Part shown: positions 15,137 to 22,671 of the stretch, in pieces
Position numbering within the stretch: position 1 is the stretch's first letter
Layout of the letters: every line of letters starts with the position of its first letter
NCBI GenBank assembly: GCA_020353155.1
Contig: CP070689.1
Location: 1,994,339-2,037,306, forward strand
Length of the DNA: 42,968 nt
DNA from: Deltaproteobacteria bacterium
GTDB lineage: Bacteria; Desulfobacterota; Syntrophobacteria; BM002
Direction: 5' to 3'
Position numbers and translations under genes: made by a program
Notes under the pieces: model-generated
Databases searched by the model: none
Seen by the model: the letters and a program-made list of their open reading frames with translations, nothing else
Told to the model about the DNA's origin: nothing

Positions 15137-15370
15137 ATGAAAGAATTAGTTGAAATCATGGCGAAGGCGCTGGTGGATTACCCTGATCAGTTGGAAATCA
15201 ATGAGATCGGTGGAGGAGACACCCTAGTGATTGAACTGAAAGCAGCCAAGGAGGACATCGGTAAGATAATCGGCAAAAAAGGCCGCAATGTCCAGGCAAT
15301 GCGGACCATTTTGAATGGTGCCTCCAGAAGACTCAGGAAGCATGTGGTTCTAGAGATTATTGACCGGTGA
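15137..15370 (+). CDS. khpA: KH-domain RNA-binding protein KhpA
   Basis: A 77-residue single KH domain. The RNA-binding GxxG loop is in IGKIIGKKGR (residues 41-50), preceded by the LVIELKAAKEDIG strand-helix and followed by NVQAMRTILNGASRRLRKHV. Length and sequence match KhpA (YlqC), a small RNA chaperone that pairs with KhpB/Jag in many bacteria and affects cell division and envelope regulation. In many genomes khpA sits between rpsP and rimM; here it stands apart from ribosomal genes, with two small genes downstream on the same strand. GGAGG precedes the ATG. Confidence 0.92.
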   Translation: MKELVEIMAKALVDYPDQLEINEIGGGDTLVIELKAAKEDIGKIIGKKGRNVQAMRTILNGASRRLRKHVVLEIIDR

Positions 15371-15392
15371 TGGGTGGGTGCAGGGAAAATTC

Positions 15393-15608
15393 ATGATGGG
15401 AGAACAAAACAAAACCAGGAATGCGCAAGAAATCCCTTTGAAACGAGTTCCACTTATTTGCACAGATTGTGGTTGCGATTTGGGACGCTCGTCCGCCGAC
15501 CAAATATTTCTTTTGAAAGACAAGGTTTATTGTCGCGGATGCAAGGCGAATTACCTGCATGCTAAGAGTTTAGAGGATCTCACGGTAAATTCATTAAAAT
15601 CCAGATAA
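15393..15608 (+). CDS. Small zinc-ribbon protein
   Basis: The start is chosen at ATG 15393 (the next codon is also ATG), with AGGGA about six bases upstream. A start at 15360 would overlap the end of khpA. The 71-residue product has a CTDCGCDLG and YCRGCKANY pair of CxxC knuckles separated by about 23 residues, a single treble-clef or zinc-ribbon fold, then a short helical tail. I cannot name a family. Co-orientation and the close spacing behind khpA suggest co-transcription and perhaps an RNA-related role; this is inference. Confidence 0.65.
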   Translation: MMGEQNKTRNAQEIPLKRVPLICTDCGCDLGRSSADQIFLLKDKVYCRGCKANYLHAKSLEDLTVNSLKSR

Positions 15609-15705
15609 GAACAACTGATGTTAATGGCAAGCCTCTCGACCGGGAGGAAATCGAGGAGACAGCTAATCGCAACCTGAGGTTGCTCCTACATGACAAGATA
15701 TAGTA
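15575..15705 (+). pseudogene. Possible truncated reading frame fused to a REP element
   Basis: In the frame overlapping the end of the zinc-ribbon gene, codons encode KIQIRTTDVNGKPLDREEIE, then a tail up to TAG at 15703-15705. The first part reads like real protein, but there is no ATG, GTG or TTG start and a TAA lies upstream at about 15560. The last 12 or so residues are translated from the REP element at 15667-15690. It may be the stump of a gene whose 3' end was overwritten by the REP. Low confidence. Confidence 0.25.
15667..15690 (+). repeat. Single REP-like element
   Basis: TCGCAACCTGAGGTTGCTCC then TACA matches the same family as the inverted pair at 10002-10076, with a perfect GCAACC-TGA-GGTTGC hairpin. 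Confidence 0.75.
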
Positions 15706-15780
15706 AACTGAGTCGGAACAAGATTGGGTTGCGACAAAGTCGGGCTAGGCAACCATTCCAGCACAAGGACCAGTGATGAA

Positions 15781-16071
15781 ATGAGTGAAAATGATACTAC
15801 CTCTCCTCCAGATATAAGAGATCCTGACTGGCTGCTAAGACGCATTCACAAGTTTCGCAAGGAAGTCCAGCACGTAGAGCGGGAGTATCTCGAGCTTAGG
15901 ACACTTCTGCGTGATGCTGAGGCCGCCCTCAGAGCTGATCCCGAGAATGGCGACATGCGTGTAAGGGTACATCACTATAAAAGACGCATGGAAGATCTCG
16001 AAAACCGGTTTCCCTGGCTTGTATCAGGCAAGGCGCCAGAAATAGCTTTCTGGGCGCCACCGGCCGGATAG
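15781..16071 (+). CDS. Small charged coiled-coil hypothetical protein
   Basis: The start is placed at ATG 15781; a longer frame from 15724 reads into REP-adjacent DNA. The 96-residue product is highly charged, with a predicted antiparallel coiled coil (RRIHKFRKEVQHVEREYLEL to RVHHYKRRMEDLENRF) and a proline-capped end. It has no signal peptide, Cys or membrane helix. I know of no named family. Ribosome site evidence is weak. It is probably a real cytosolic helical-hairpin protein, given the heptad pattern of hydrophobic residues. Confidence 0.5.
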   Translation: MSENDTTSPPDIRDPDWLLRRIHKFRKEVQHVEREYLELRTLLRDAEAALRADPENGDMRVRVHHYKRRMEDLENRFPWLVSGKAPEIAFWAPPAG

Positions 16072-16120
16072 GCAAAAGGCGGATCCAGCTGCACCTAGCA
16101 GAGAAGATTCTTTTGGCCAT

Positions 16121-16561
16121 TTACTGAGCCATAAACCTTGTTCTGATTTCCTCGACCCTTCTGCGATTAACGCCAAAATCATAATATCCTGTCCTCGATG
16201 CCGACCGCACATTTATAGACTTTCTTTCATCATCAAAAGAAAATTCCACATCATCTAGGAAACCGAAGAGGGCGGATTTAAAGGTCGCGTGGATGTAGTT
16301 GGTTTTAGCGGTGACAATCTCGGAACGCTTCATTGAGTCAATAACAGAGATGAGCTTTTCTCTCGCCTCCTCTTGCGAAACCTTGTAACTCAGTGGCTCC
16401 ACGTAGTGAGAATTGTCTTCACTGAGAGACGAAACACAGTTGGGAGACTTGGGGCAAGGTGATAGACTTTCGTTATTTGCTCCCGTTTTTACGGTTTGAT
16501 CCGTCGAGCACGCCAGCAAAATAGCAGTCAAGACAAGCATGAACGAGTATCTCCTTTTCAT
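16121..16561 (-). CDS. DUF1499 family lipoprotein
   Basis: The start is at ATG 16561, with AAGGA about nine bases upstream; 12 extra upstream codons would put charged residues before the signal peptide. The 146-residue product begins MKRRYSFMLVLTAILLACST, a lipoprotein signal with lipobox LLAC. The mature part is DUF1499: CPKSPNCVSS near the start, the YIHATFKSALFGFLDDVEFS block and SASRTGYYDFGVNRRRVEEI at the end. It is presumably anchored in the inner or outer membrane facing the periplasm. DUF1499 has no settled function. The SRPBCC gene upstream is on the same strand. Confidence 0.85.
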   Translation of the reverse strand: MKRRYSFMLVLTAILLACSTDQTVKTGANNESLSPCPKSPNCVSSLSEDNSHYVEPLSYKVSQEEAREKLISVIDSMKRSEIVTAKTNYIHATFKSALFGFLDDVEFSFDDERKSINVRSASRTGYYDFGVNRRRVEEIRTRFMAQ

Positions 16562-16663
16562 TGGTTCCTTAACCTCTCCGCTCAGAAAAACTTTCACCCT
16601 TGAGAAGATGACTTGGTGCAGAAGAAAAGTTCAGTTCATCCCCTGGATACTGTTTGTTTTTTT

Positions 16664-17125
16664 CTAGCATTCCCCACAGAGTGCGTCCCATATGGCTTGT
16701 TTTCTGAAACGGAAAATACGTTGCAACTGACCAGAAACAAGCGGATAAACAACCTCCCCAAGGGGCCATAGGGGTAATTGGTACCAGACCTCGTCGATAA
16801 TCGTTGTATTTCCATTCTGCTCATGGAAGCGATGGATGTGGACCCAGAGCCTGTAGGGACCCTGAATCTGCTCGTCAACAAAGCGGTGTGGGGGAGACCA
16901 GTTAGTTATCCTGGAGCGCCAGTTAAGCGGCACACCGTATAGGCGCAGCCGGTAATCGATCTCTGTACCTTCAGCTATCTCAACGGGCTGTGGTGTCAGA
17001 ATGTGAAAACACAATTCAGGTGGTGTGATCCTCTCGAGATTGGAGGCATCAGCAAAGAAATCAAAAGTCTCCTTTATACCCAAAGGTAGAGTCATAGAAG
17101 TTTTAAAACGATGCTTATTCGCCAT
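16664..17125 (-). CDS. SRPBCC (START/Bet v1-like) ligand-binding protein
   Basis: A 153-residue helix-grip protein: a basic first strand (RFKTSMTLPLG), the short helix FDFFADASNLERITPPEL, strands with YRLRLYGVPLNWRSRI and PHRFVDEQIQGPYRLWVHIH, IIDEVWYQLPLWPLGEVV, and a long C-terminal helix with LQRIFRFRKQAIW. This is the pattern of the CoxG/cyclase-like SRPBCC proteins often annotated as ligand-binding SRPBCC domain proteins; many bind hydrophobic ligands. It lies about 100 bases upstream of the DUF1499 lipoprotein gene on the same strand. Ligand unknown. Confidence 0.85.
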   Translation of the reverse strand: MANKHRFKTSMTLPLGIKETFDFFADASNLERITPPELCFHILTPQPVEIAEGTEIDYRLRLYGVPLNWRSRITNWSPPHRFVDEQIQGPYRLWVHIHRFHEQNGNTTIIDEVWYQLPLWPLGEVVYPLVSGQLQRIFRFRKQAIWDALCGEC

Positions 17126-17355
17126 AGAATATCCAGGCCAATTTAACTTTAATTAAATAGTTGCCGAAAAGACGGTCTCCGCTTCTAAAAATAAACCAAT
17201 CTCTTTTGTAGTCAACCCATATTGAAGATAAGCGACAGTTCCTCTCATGAATAATGACGTGATAGTTAACAGTTGGACCTCACATCCTTGACAATGCTCT
17301 GAGCAGAGCTTATCACAGGCCAAATGAAATAAAGGAAGGGCAGGTTTTTTCACCC

Positions 17356-18183
17356 ATGAATAAGATGCGATTTTCAGGAAAAATTTTCAAGAAGAGAGGC
17401 GGCATATTTTATCTCATATTGAGTTATCTGATTGTGGCTGTCGGCTGCAGCACTGCCGACCTGTCTTCGGATAAATTAAAGAATCCAGACATACAACCAG
17501 ACTTGCGAGAAAAGGCTCTAACAATTTTCGAGAAATCTTTGAAGGCAAGAGGTGGATACAACACATACAAATCTTTCAACTCTGTCCGCTTAAAGGGCAC
17601 TGATTTATGGCACTCGAGTCTGGTGAGATTTTTTACTCCCGTAACTGAGCAGGAACAGAAATTCGAAGTTTTCTTTTCAACAACAGGGAACGAAATTAAA
17701 TATCTTTATTTAAACGGTAAGCGAAAGGGACAGTATATTGGTGTTGAAAATGGAAAGACTTACAGAGTTATGAACGAAGAAAGAGAATTTGCTGAGAGCT
17801 CAAAAATCAAGCTTTATCTGAAACCTTTACAGGACTATTTCCAATGGCCCTACAAATTGTATGAAAGTCAGGTATTACTTTATGCAGGCGAGACTAATAT
17901 CGAGAATGAACCTTACCATCTCCTTTTCGCCAGTTCAGGAGGGGTTGAAGCTTCGCCTGAACACGATCAGTATCTGATTTACATAAATAAGAAAACTTAC
18001 TATGTAGATTACATTGACTTTACCCTCCGATCACTATTTGAGTCATACAAGGGAACCTTGCATTACCGTGACCTCAGGGCTGTTCAGGGGCTCACGGTTC
18101 CATTTTTTATAGGTGTGTCAGATGAGGTGGCGAACAAAGATTTCGTCCATGAATTTCTTTTCAGCGAGATTCAGTTCATCTAA
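17356..18183 (+). CDS. Hypothetical lipoprotein
   Basis: A 275-residue protein. It begins with a basic segment and a hydrophobic helix IFYLILSYLIVAVGCST that ends in a lipobox-like VAVGC, so a lipoprotein is likely. The mature part has a helical start (ALTIFEKSLKARGG) and then mostly beta strands rich in Tyr and Phe, such as YLYLNGKRKGQYIGVENGK and DYIDFTLRSLFESYKG, recalling the incomplete beta-barrel of LolA-type outer-membrane lipoprotein sorting proteins, though I cannot confirm that family. No good ribosome site lies directly before the ATG at 17356; a second ATG at 17365 is possible. A perfect 7-base-pair hairpin follows the stop. Confidence 0.7.
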   Translation: MNKMRFSGKIFKKRGGIFYLILSYLIVAVGCSTADLSSDKLKNPDIQPDLREKALTIFEKSLKARGGYNTYKSFNSVRLKGTDLWHSSLVRFFTPVTEQEQKFEVFFSTTGNEIKYLYLNGKRKGQYIGVENGKTYRVMNEEREFAESSKIKLYLKPLQDYFQWPYKLYESQVLLYAGETNIENEPYHLLFASSGGVEASPEHDQYLIYINKKTYYVDYIDFTLRSLFESYKGTLHYRDLRAVQGLTVPFFIGVSDEVANKDFVHEFLFSEIQFI

Positions 18184-18194
18184 TTTACCATGAA

Positions 18195-18213
18195 TCAGCC
18201 GCCCACCGGCTGA
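18195..18213 (+). terminator. Short perfect hairpin after the lipoprotein gene
   Basis: TCAGCCG-CCCAC-CGGCTGA forms a seven-base-pair stem with a five-base loop, 12 bases after the stop codon. No T run follows, so termination efficiency is doubtful; it may only protect the mRNA end. Confidence 0.4.
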
Positions 18214-18267
18214 ATAAACAATTGCATTTCGATAGCAGGGTTTTCACCCAAAACCTCACAAACTCAA

Positions 18268-18678
18268 CTACAAAACCAACTGTCTTTTCTCGATTTCTTC
18301 CAGGGCGTTGCTGAGTGGTAAGAAAATAGGCTGGGGAATATTGTCCAGGGAGACCCACCGCCACTCCTCGCAGTGCCGGGGCTCTGCAACAATTGCCTCT
18401 CCAGACTCGTGCTCTCCCTTGAAAAAGAGGGTAATATAATGGAGGCCCTCGTGGTGAAAAACATCATTGGTAAAAACCACCGGGCTTATGTTATTGATAA
18501 TGAGTCCCGTCTCTTCCAGGACCTCTCTCTTGCAGCATGTTTCGAATGACTCCCCGGGTTCCAGATGACCGCCGGGCAAAGCCCAGGTGCCTGCGCCGTG
18601 AGATCCTTTTCTTTTTCCCACCAGGATCTTTCCGTTCCGGTTGACGAATACACCAACTCCCACTTTAGGATTTTTCAT
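18268..18678 (-). CDS. Nudix hydrolase
   Basis: The start is at ATG 18678, with GGAG ten bases upstream; an earlier ATG at 18693 would place that site inside the gene. The 136-residue product has a complete Nudix box, GGHLEPGESFETCC then KREVLEETGL (G-x5-E-x7-R-E-x2-E-E-x-G), preceded by GKILVGKRKGSHGAGTWALP. The C-terminal SLDNIPQPIFLPLSNAL resembles MutT/NUDT15-like dNTP-cleaning enzymes. It hydrolyses nucleoside diphosphate-linked compounds with Mg2+. It stands alone; downstream are heptamer repeats on the other side of its start. Confidence 0.92.
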   Translation of the reverse strand: MKNPKVGVGVFVNRNGKILVGKRKGSHGAGTWALPGGHLEPGESFETCCKREVLEETGLIINNISPVVFTNDVFHHEGLHYITLFFKGEHESGEAIVAEPRHCEEWRWVSLDNIPQPIFLPLSNALEEIEKRQLVL

Positions 18679-18699
18679 TGGTAAACTCCACATTTGAGA

Positions 18700-18780
18700 A
18701 GATAGGAGATAGGAACCAGTAGCTAGTAGATCTAGATTGTTGTTTTTGTTCTTCTCTCCTGGATTCTGACTCCTGACTCC
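18700..18780. repeat. Heptamer repeat region
   Basis: GATAGGA-GATAGGA-ACCAGTA-GCTAGTA units (from about 18703) are followed by TCCTGGA-TTCTGAC-TCCTGAC-TCC units (about 18758-18780). The second word is shared with 31246-31290. It fills the gap between the Nudix and SpoIIE genes and ends at the phosphatase stop codon. Confidence 0.7.
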
Positions 18781-18782
18781 CT

Positions 18783-20243
18783 TTATAAAAGTTTCACCAC
18801 AACCAGGGTGACGTCATCTTCTTGAGGCGCCTCACCCTGAAAGATTTCGAGCTCTTCTATAATGCGGTTCTGGATCTCTTCGGCAGACTCGGTGGCATGC
18901 CTACGTATGGTCTCTCGGATTCGATCTGGGCCGAACATTTCTCCGTCCTCATTTTGGGCTTCTCGGATGCCGTCGGTGCCCACCACAATTATGCTACCCG
19001 GAGTCCAGCCTAGGTGGGTGTACTTCTCGAATTTCATATGCTCGACCACCCCTAGAGCCATGCCTTCTCCGGTAAGCTCGATGAAACTATCCTCTCCAGC
19101 GTCATAAAGGATTGCCGGTTCATGACCGGCGCGAACCCAATTCAAGGTGTTACTTTCGGGTTGGATTTCCAGGAAAAACAAGGTCATGAACCGGCCGCTA
19201 CCCTCAACATCTCTGGCAAGCTCTAGGTTAACGTCCGAGACAATTCGTGCGATGTCGCCCCCCATGGTCACTCTCTGCCTCAGAAAGGCTCTAACCGTGG
19301 TCATTAGCATGGCTGCGCCCACACCGTGCTCGGAGGCGTCGGCCACCACAATCCTCAAGTGGCCGTTGGCGAACTCGAAGTAATCGTAATAGTCTCCGCC
19401 GGTTTCGTCGCAATACTTGCTAGTACCGGCAATGTCAATTCCAGGGAGTGAGGGGGGCTCACTGGGCAAGAGGTTCTGCTGCACCTCTTCAGCCAACTTG
19501 AGTGCGGTGATTAATTGAGTGCGGTGCCTCAGCCCTTGAATCATAGTATTAGTGTGTCCGGCAATAAAACCAAATTCGTCATTAGTAGCCACCGGGACCA
19601 ATTTGGAAAGATCTCCCTGGCTAACCCTCTCCAGGACGCTGGTTTCGTTTTGAAATAGGAGCTTAAGATTTTTGGAATAGGAAATTATCAAATTTACAAT
19701 TGCCACCAGTAGCACGGCCATAACGAAGAGGACCTCACGCATTACAGACAATTGGGCCTGGGTGACCGACATACCGCTCTGTTCGATTTCGGCAAGCCAG
19801 ACCACATCTCTAGCAATAACCAGTCCGAGGATGAGAGAGACGAACAAAATGGCGGTAAGGGCAACCAAGGAGAATTTGCGAGTCATGGAATAAAGTCTTT
19901 TTGGAGGAGGTAGTGCCCTCTCTTCGGTTAGGGCGTCATATATCACTTTTCGCTCTCTGGCTAAGGCCATGTCCATACCAAGGAAGAAGCCGACAACAGC
20001 GCAACCCAACATTAAGCTGATCCCGCTTGCGGCGGGGAAACCGTGAACCAAGGTGTTGTAGACCACCACGGCAAATCCGGCCGTCAAACACAGATTAAAG
20101 TCAAGTAGGAACTGCTTTTTAGGCTGGGCAACGGGAGGGGCGGAGAGTACGAATAAACGGGTCAAAGGCGTGCGCACTGCTAGAGCGGCCGCAAACGGAA
20201 TGAGAAGGCTTACCCCCAGGAGCACGGGGGGTAGGGTTTCCAT
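18783..20243 (-). CDS. Membrane SpoIIE/RsbU-type PP2C phosphatase with HAMP
   Basis: A 486-residue protein. Membrane helices lie at about 4-24, 48-65, 74-92, 124-146 and 168-188. A HAMP linker (LERVSQGDLSKLVPVATNDE) is at about 195-245, a coiled segment at 240-260, and a SpoIIE-type PP2C domain at 262-486. Metal-binding Asp residues lie in TGGDYYDYF (281-289), VADASEHGVGAAMLM (301-314), GTDGIREAQ and the final EDDVTLVVVKLL. Such proteins dephosphorylate anti-sigma-factor antagonists in partner-switching pathways. No kinase or STAS partner is nearby. No good ribosome site lies directly before the ATG at 20243. A 22-codon frame with a good site and its own ATG at 20318 lies upstream in the same frame, separated by one TGA. 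Confidence 0.88.
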   Translation of the reverse strand: METLPPVLLGVSLLIPFAAALAVRTPLTRLFVLSAPPVAQPKKQFLLDFNLCLTAGFAVVVYNTLVHGFPAASGISLMLGCAVVGFFLGMDMALARERKVIYDALTEERALPPPKRLYSMTRKFSLVALTAILFVSLILGLVIARDVVWLAEIEQSGMSVTQAQLSVMREVLFVMAVLLVAIVNLIISYSKNLKLLFQNETSVLERVSQGDLSKLVPVATNDEFGFIAGHTNTMIQGLRHRTQLITALKLAEEVQQNLLPSEPPSLPGIDIAGTSKYCDETGGDYYDYFEFANGHLRIVVADASEHGVGAAMLMTTVRAFLRQRVTMGGDIARIVSDVNLELARDVEGSGRFMTLFFLEIQPESNTLNWVRAGHEPAILYDAGEDSFIELTGEGMALGVVEHMKFEKYTHLGWTPGSIIVVGTDGIREAQNEDGEMFGPDRIRETIRRHATESAEEIQNRIIEELEIFQGEAPQEDDVTLVVVKLL

Positions 20244-20249
20244 GAAGGG

Positions 20250-20318
20250 TCAGACCTGCCCACCATAGAGAGTCAAGACTGCGACGGCAAAAAGGTAGTG
20301 AATGATTATTTTTGACAT
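20250..20318 (-). CDS. 22-residue upstream frame, in frame with the phosphatase
   Basis: ATG at 20318 is preceded by GAAAGGA at a good distance. It encodes MSKIIIHYLFAVAVLTLYGG then Gln-Val and TGA (20252-20250). The next codons are CCC TTC ATG, where the ATG is the annotated start of the phosphatase in the same frame. The peptide is one hydrophobic helix, which would make a plausible extra N-terminal membrane segment. It is either a leader peptide whose translation is coupled to the phosphatase, or the true N-terminus cut by a nonsense change or base error. Confidence 0.5.
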   Translation of the reverse strand: MSKIIIHYLFAVAVLTLYGGQV

Positions 20319-20344
20319 AATAATCCTTTCAGTGATCAGAACCT

Positions 20345-20371
20345 AACCTAAGATATTCTAAGAATTGTCAA
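20345..20371 (-). promoter_or_regulatory. Weak promoter-like site before the phosphatase
   Basis: On the minus strand TTGACA (20371-20366) is followed after 15 bases by TAGGTT (20350-20345); the spacer contains the palindrome ATTCTTAGAAT. The -35 box is good, but the -10 box and spacer length are poor. Confidence 0.25.
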
Positions 20372-20662
20372 AGGAGCTTGCAACGCAGTTGTTGAATTTG
20401 GATGAGGTTACTTGAGTGAATCATCGGATGCGTTCTGCCAGTTCAGGCTATGCAGAGGAAGATAAAGTCGGCTGAGCTGATGGCTTGTATTGACAGCAGA
20501 GCTTGCGCGACTTAGCATAAACCAAATCTAAAGAAAAAGTTTTGCGATCCGAATCTAAGAATCGAGGCAGGATTCTTCCTTATGCAATTTTAATCAAGAT
20601 AGCCGGCAAAAAACTTTTTGCAAATTAGTAGTTAGCTTATGAGTTAGAGAAAGGAGAATAAA
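20372..20662. other. Intergenic region between divergent genes, nothing recognised
   Basis: About 290 bases between the phosphatase promoter region and the 60-residue gene. I see an AAAGGAG ribosome site at the right end and no coding frame or repeat. Confidence 0.4.
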
Positions 20663-20845
20663 ATGTCAGACGAATCAGTTAGGGGAAAACCTTTCGTACG
20701 AGTAAAGGATGCAGCTGGAAACGATTGGCTATGTCCATTAGATGCTTTGCTGGACCCCAAGGATGCCAGCGAAGATGAGCTGAACAGTTGTGTCGATGAT
20801 GCCACAGTGGGAAGATACGCTGGGGACATCAAAGTTGTAGACTAA
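20663..20845 (+). CDS. Small hypothetical protein, acidic
   Basis: A 60-residue protein with a strong AAGGAG ribosome site seven bases before the ATG. It has FVRVKDAAGNDWLCPLDALL near the middle, an acidic helix (DASEDELNSCVDD) and a terminal VGRYAGDIKVVD strand. Two cysteines (24 and 43) are not arranged as a metal site. I recall similar small proteins in sulfate-reducing bacteria without a known function, but cannot name a family. It is monocistronic; the next 400 bases are non-coding. Confidence 0.7.
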   Translation: MSDESVRGKPFVRVKDAAGNDWLCPLDALLDPKDASEDELNSCVDDATVGRYAGDIKVVD

Positions 20846-21244
20846 GATATATAGCGACAATACTGTAAAGCCAATGAGCTTTTTTGAGGTACTGGAGAAT
20901 GTTTAATTAATGATTTCAGATAGTTGATTGCAGATTGAGGTTAAATGCATTTCTTGCCACATGGTCCTGAACCCTTAAATCAGAAATCTACATTCTCAAA
21001 TCTATTATAGTGGGGCTCCAATAATCCAGCATACTTCCACCTCAAGGAAAGACCAGCTTTGGGCTCAGGCCAAAGTTAGGTGCGCCCTCGCAGTGCAGAA
21101 GCGTCCATAGAACTGGATTCTCTACTTTTTCCTCCTTAGGCATTGCCTTCCTTAACAGCGGGAATCCTCACAAATATAACTTGATTTACATCCTACATTG
21201 TGGTACCCTTTTAGACCGCAAAGCATCTAATTAATTAAAAATTC
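20846..21244. other. Intergenic region with heptamer repeats
   Basis: The 400-base gap holds the repeat at 20912-21004. The remainder (21005-21244) shows no coding frame, hairpin or promoter that I can defend. Confidence 0.4.
20912..21004. repeat. GATT-type heptamers in inverted arms
   Basis: GATTTCA-GATAGTT-GATTGCA-GATTGAG (20912-20939) is followed after about 35 bases by the reverse complement word, read on the minus strand as GATTTGA-GAATGTA-GATTTCT-GATTT. The word is shared with 3490, 34172 and 38888. Confidence 0.7.
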
Positions 21245-21274
21245 TTGTTTCTTGAACGCACTTTGAGCGGGTTT

Positions 21275-22666
21275 ATGTTATCACATGGCGGTCGTTCAAA
21301 ATCTGATTTTGCAGCCTATGTGTCCAAGCAAGCTCTAGCCGACAGTAGCCCCTATGCCCTTGAGGACGGCTCGAAGATTGCTGTTGTGGGAGGCGGGCCG
21401 ACGGGATCTTTCTTTAGTATCTTTGCCCTGAAGCTGGCGAAGATGATCGACAAAGAACTCAATATCACCATCTATGATCCCAAGAACTTCAGCAAGGATG
21501 GCCCGGCGGGCTGCAATAAATGCGCGGGCATAATATCTGAACTGCTCGTGCAGACGCTTGCAGTTGAGGGGATCAACTTGCCGGATTCGGTCGTGTGGAA
21601 GGGGATTAATTCCTATCAACTTCATACCACAAAGGGAAGCGTTTCTATTGCTACTCCATCTTTTGAAAACACCATAGCCGCTGTTTACAGGGGGGGCGGA
21701 CCAAAGGGCATTATCGGGGAACATAAGGAAAGCTTCGATGACTTTCTTCTGGGTCAGGCGGTAAAGGAGGGAGCGGCACACATATCTGTCAAGATTGAAG
21801 GAATTGAATACAAAAATGGCAAACCCGTTTTGTTTTCCCAAGGCGGGGAGATAGAGCAAGCGGATCTTGTTGTCGGGGCCGTGGGGGTAAACAGTGCGAA
21901 AACGGGGATCTTTCCGGATATGGGATTCGGCTATGAAGAGCCTCGGACCGTAAAGGCCGCGATTGCTGAATTGAGCTTCGACGAGGAAATAATCACTGAG
22001 CATTTTGGCAATTCAGTCCACCTTTTTCTCCTACCGATTAAGAGTCTTAAATTCGCGGCCATGATTCCTAAAGAAACATATGTCACGCTATGCATTCTGG
22101 GCCATGATTTGAATGCCAATAGCGTGAAAGACTTTCTTGACTACCCGGTGGTGAGAGAAGTTCTACCGAAGTCATTGAGCTACAAGTTCCGTTGTCGCTG
22201 TCTACCTAAGATGAATGTCAAAGCCCCCAAGATCCCCTATGCGGACAGGGTGGTCATGTGTGGTGATGCCGGCTCGACGCGCCTTTTCAAAGACGGTCTC
22301 GGAGCCGCCTATATTATGGGAAAGGCTGCAGCTAATACCGCGGTTCTTCATGGGGTGAGCAAGCAGGACTTTCAGGAACATTACTATCCAGTCTACAAAA
22401 ACATTATTGTAGACAACCAATTCGGCAGCTACCTATATTTCCTTGCCGATCTTTACAAGAATTACGGACTGCTTACCAGATGGATGCTACAAATTGTTCA
22501 GGAAGAACAGAGCGACCCAGAGGATCCCAAAAGATTGAGTTCAGTCTTGTGGAACATGTTTACGGGAAACGAACGTTTCAAGAATATTTTCGCAACAGCT
22601 GTGAGCTTACCGATGCGATTTGATCTATGGAAAGCCTTTGCAAAAACACTGGTAAGAAGGAGGTGA
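21275..22666 (+). CDS. Geranylgeranyl-reductase-like FAD-dependent oxidoreductase
   Basis: The start is uncertain: ATG 21275 is preferred over TTG 21245. Counting from 21275, the product has 463 residues. The N-terminal dinucleotide fold is KIAVVGGGPTGSFFSIFALK, then YDPKNFSKDGPAGCNKCAGI with a CxxC pair where GGR-family proteins have their conserved Cys region, and the second FAD motif VVMCGDAGSTRLFKDGLGAA with the typical GDA. The C-terminus is helical (YFLADLYKNYGLLTRWMLQI) and may touch membranes. GGR-family flavoproteins reduce isoprenoid chains of lipids or quinones. Five bases later comes a cNMP-GAF sensor gene, so the pair is an operon and the sensor may respond to redox or lipid state; that link is inference. 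Confidence 0.8.
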   Translation: MLSHGGRSKSDFAAYVSKQALADSSPYALEDGSKIAVVGGGPTGSFFSIFALKLAKMIDKELNITIYDPKNFSKDGPAGCNKCAGIISELLVQTLAVEGINLPDSVVWKGINSYQLHTTKGSVSIATPSFENTIAAVYRGGGPKGIIGEHKESFDDFLLGQAVKEGAAHISVKIEGIEYKNGKPVLFSQGGEIEQADLVVGAVGVNSAKTGIFPDMGFGYEEPRTVKAAIAELSFDEEIITEHFGNSVHLFLLPIKSLKFAAMIPKETYVTLCILGHDLNANSVKDFLDYPVVREVLPKSLSYKFRCRCLPKMNVKAPKIPYADRVVMCGDAGSTRLFKDGLGAAYIMGKAAANTAVLHGVSKQDFQEHYYPVYKNIIVDNQFGSYLYFLADLYKNYGLLTRWMLQIVQEEQSDPEDPKRLSSVLWNMFTGNERFKNIFATAVSLPMRFDLWKAFAKTLVRRR

Positions 22667-22671
22667 GTTGA

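Noticed and set aside
17153-17353. Minus-strand frame of 66 codons before the lipoprotein gene
   Set aside because: No ribosome site before its ATG, which directly adjoins the start of the plus-strand lipoprotein gene; composition is not protein-like and no motif is seen.
20250-20252. Selenocysteine at the TGA before the phosphatase
   Set aside because: No known selenoprotein of this family, the position is outside any active site, and I see no clear SECIS-like hairpin directly after it.
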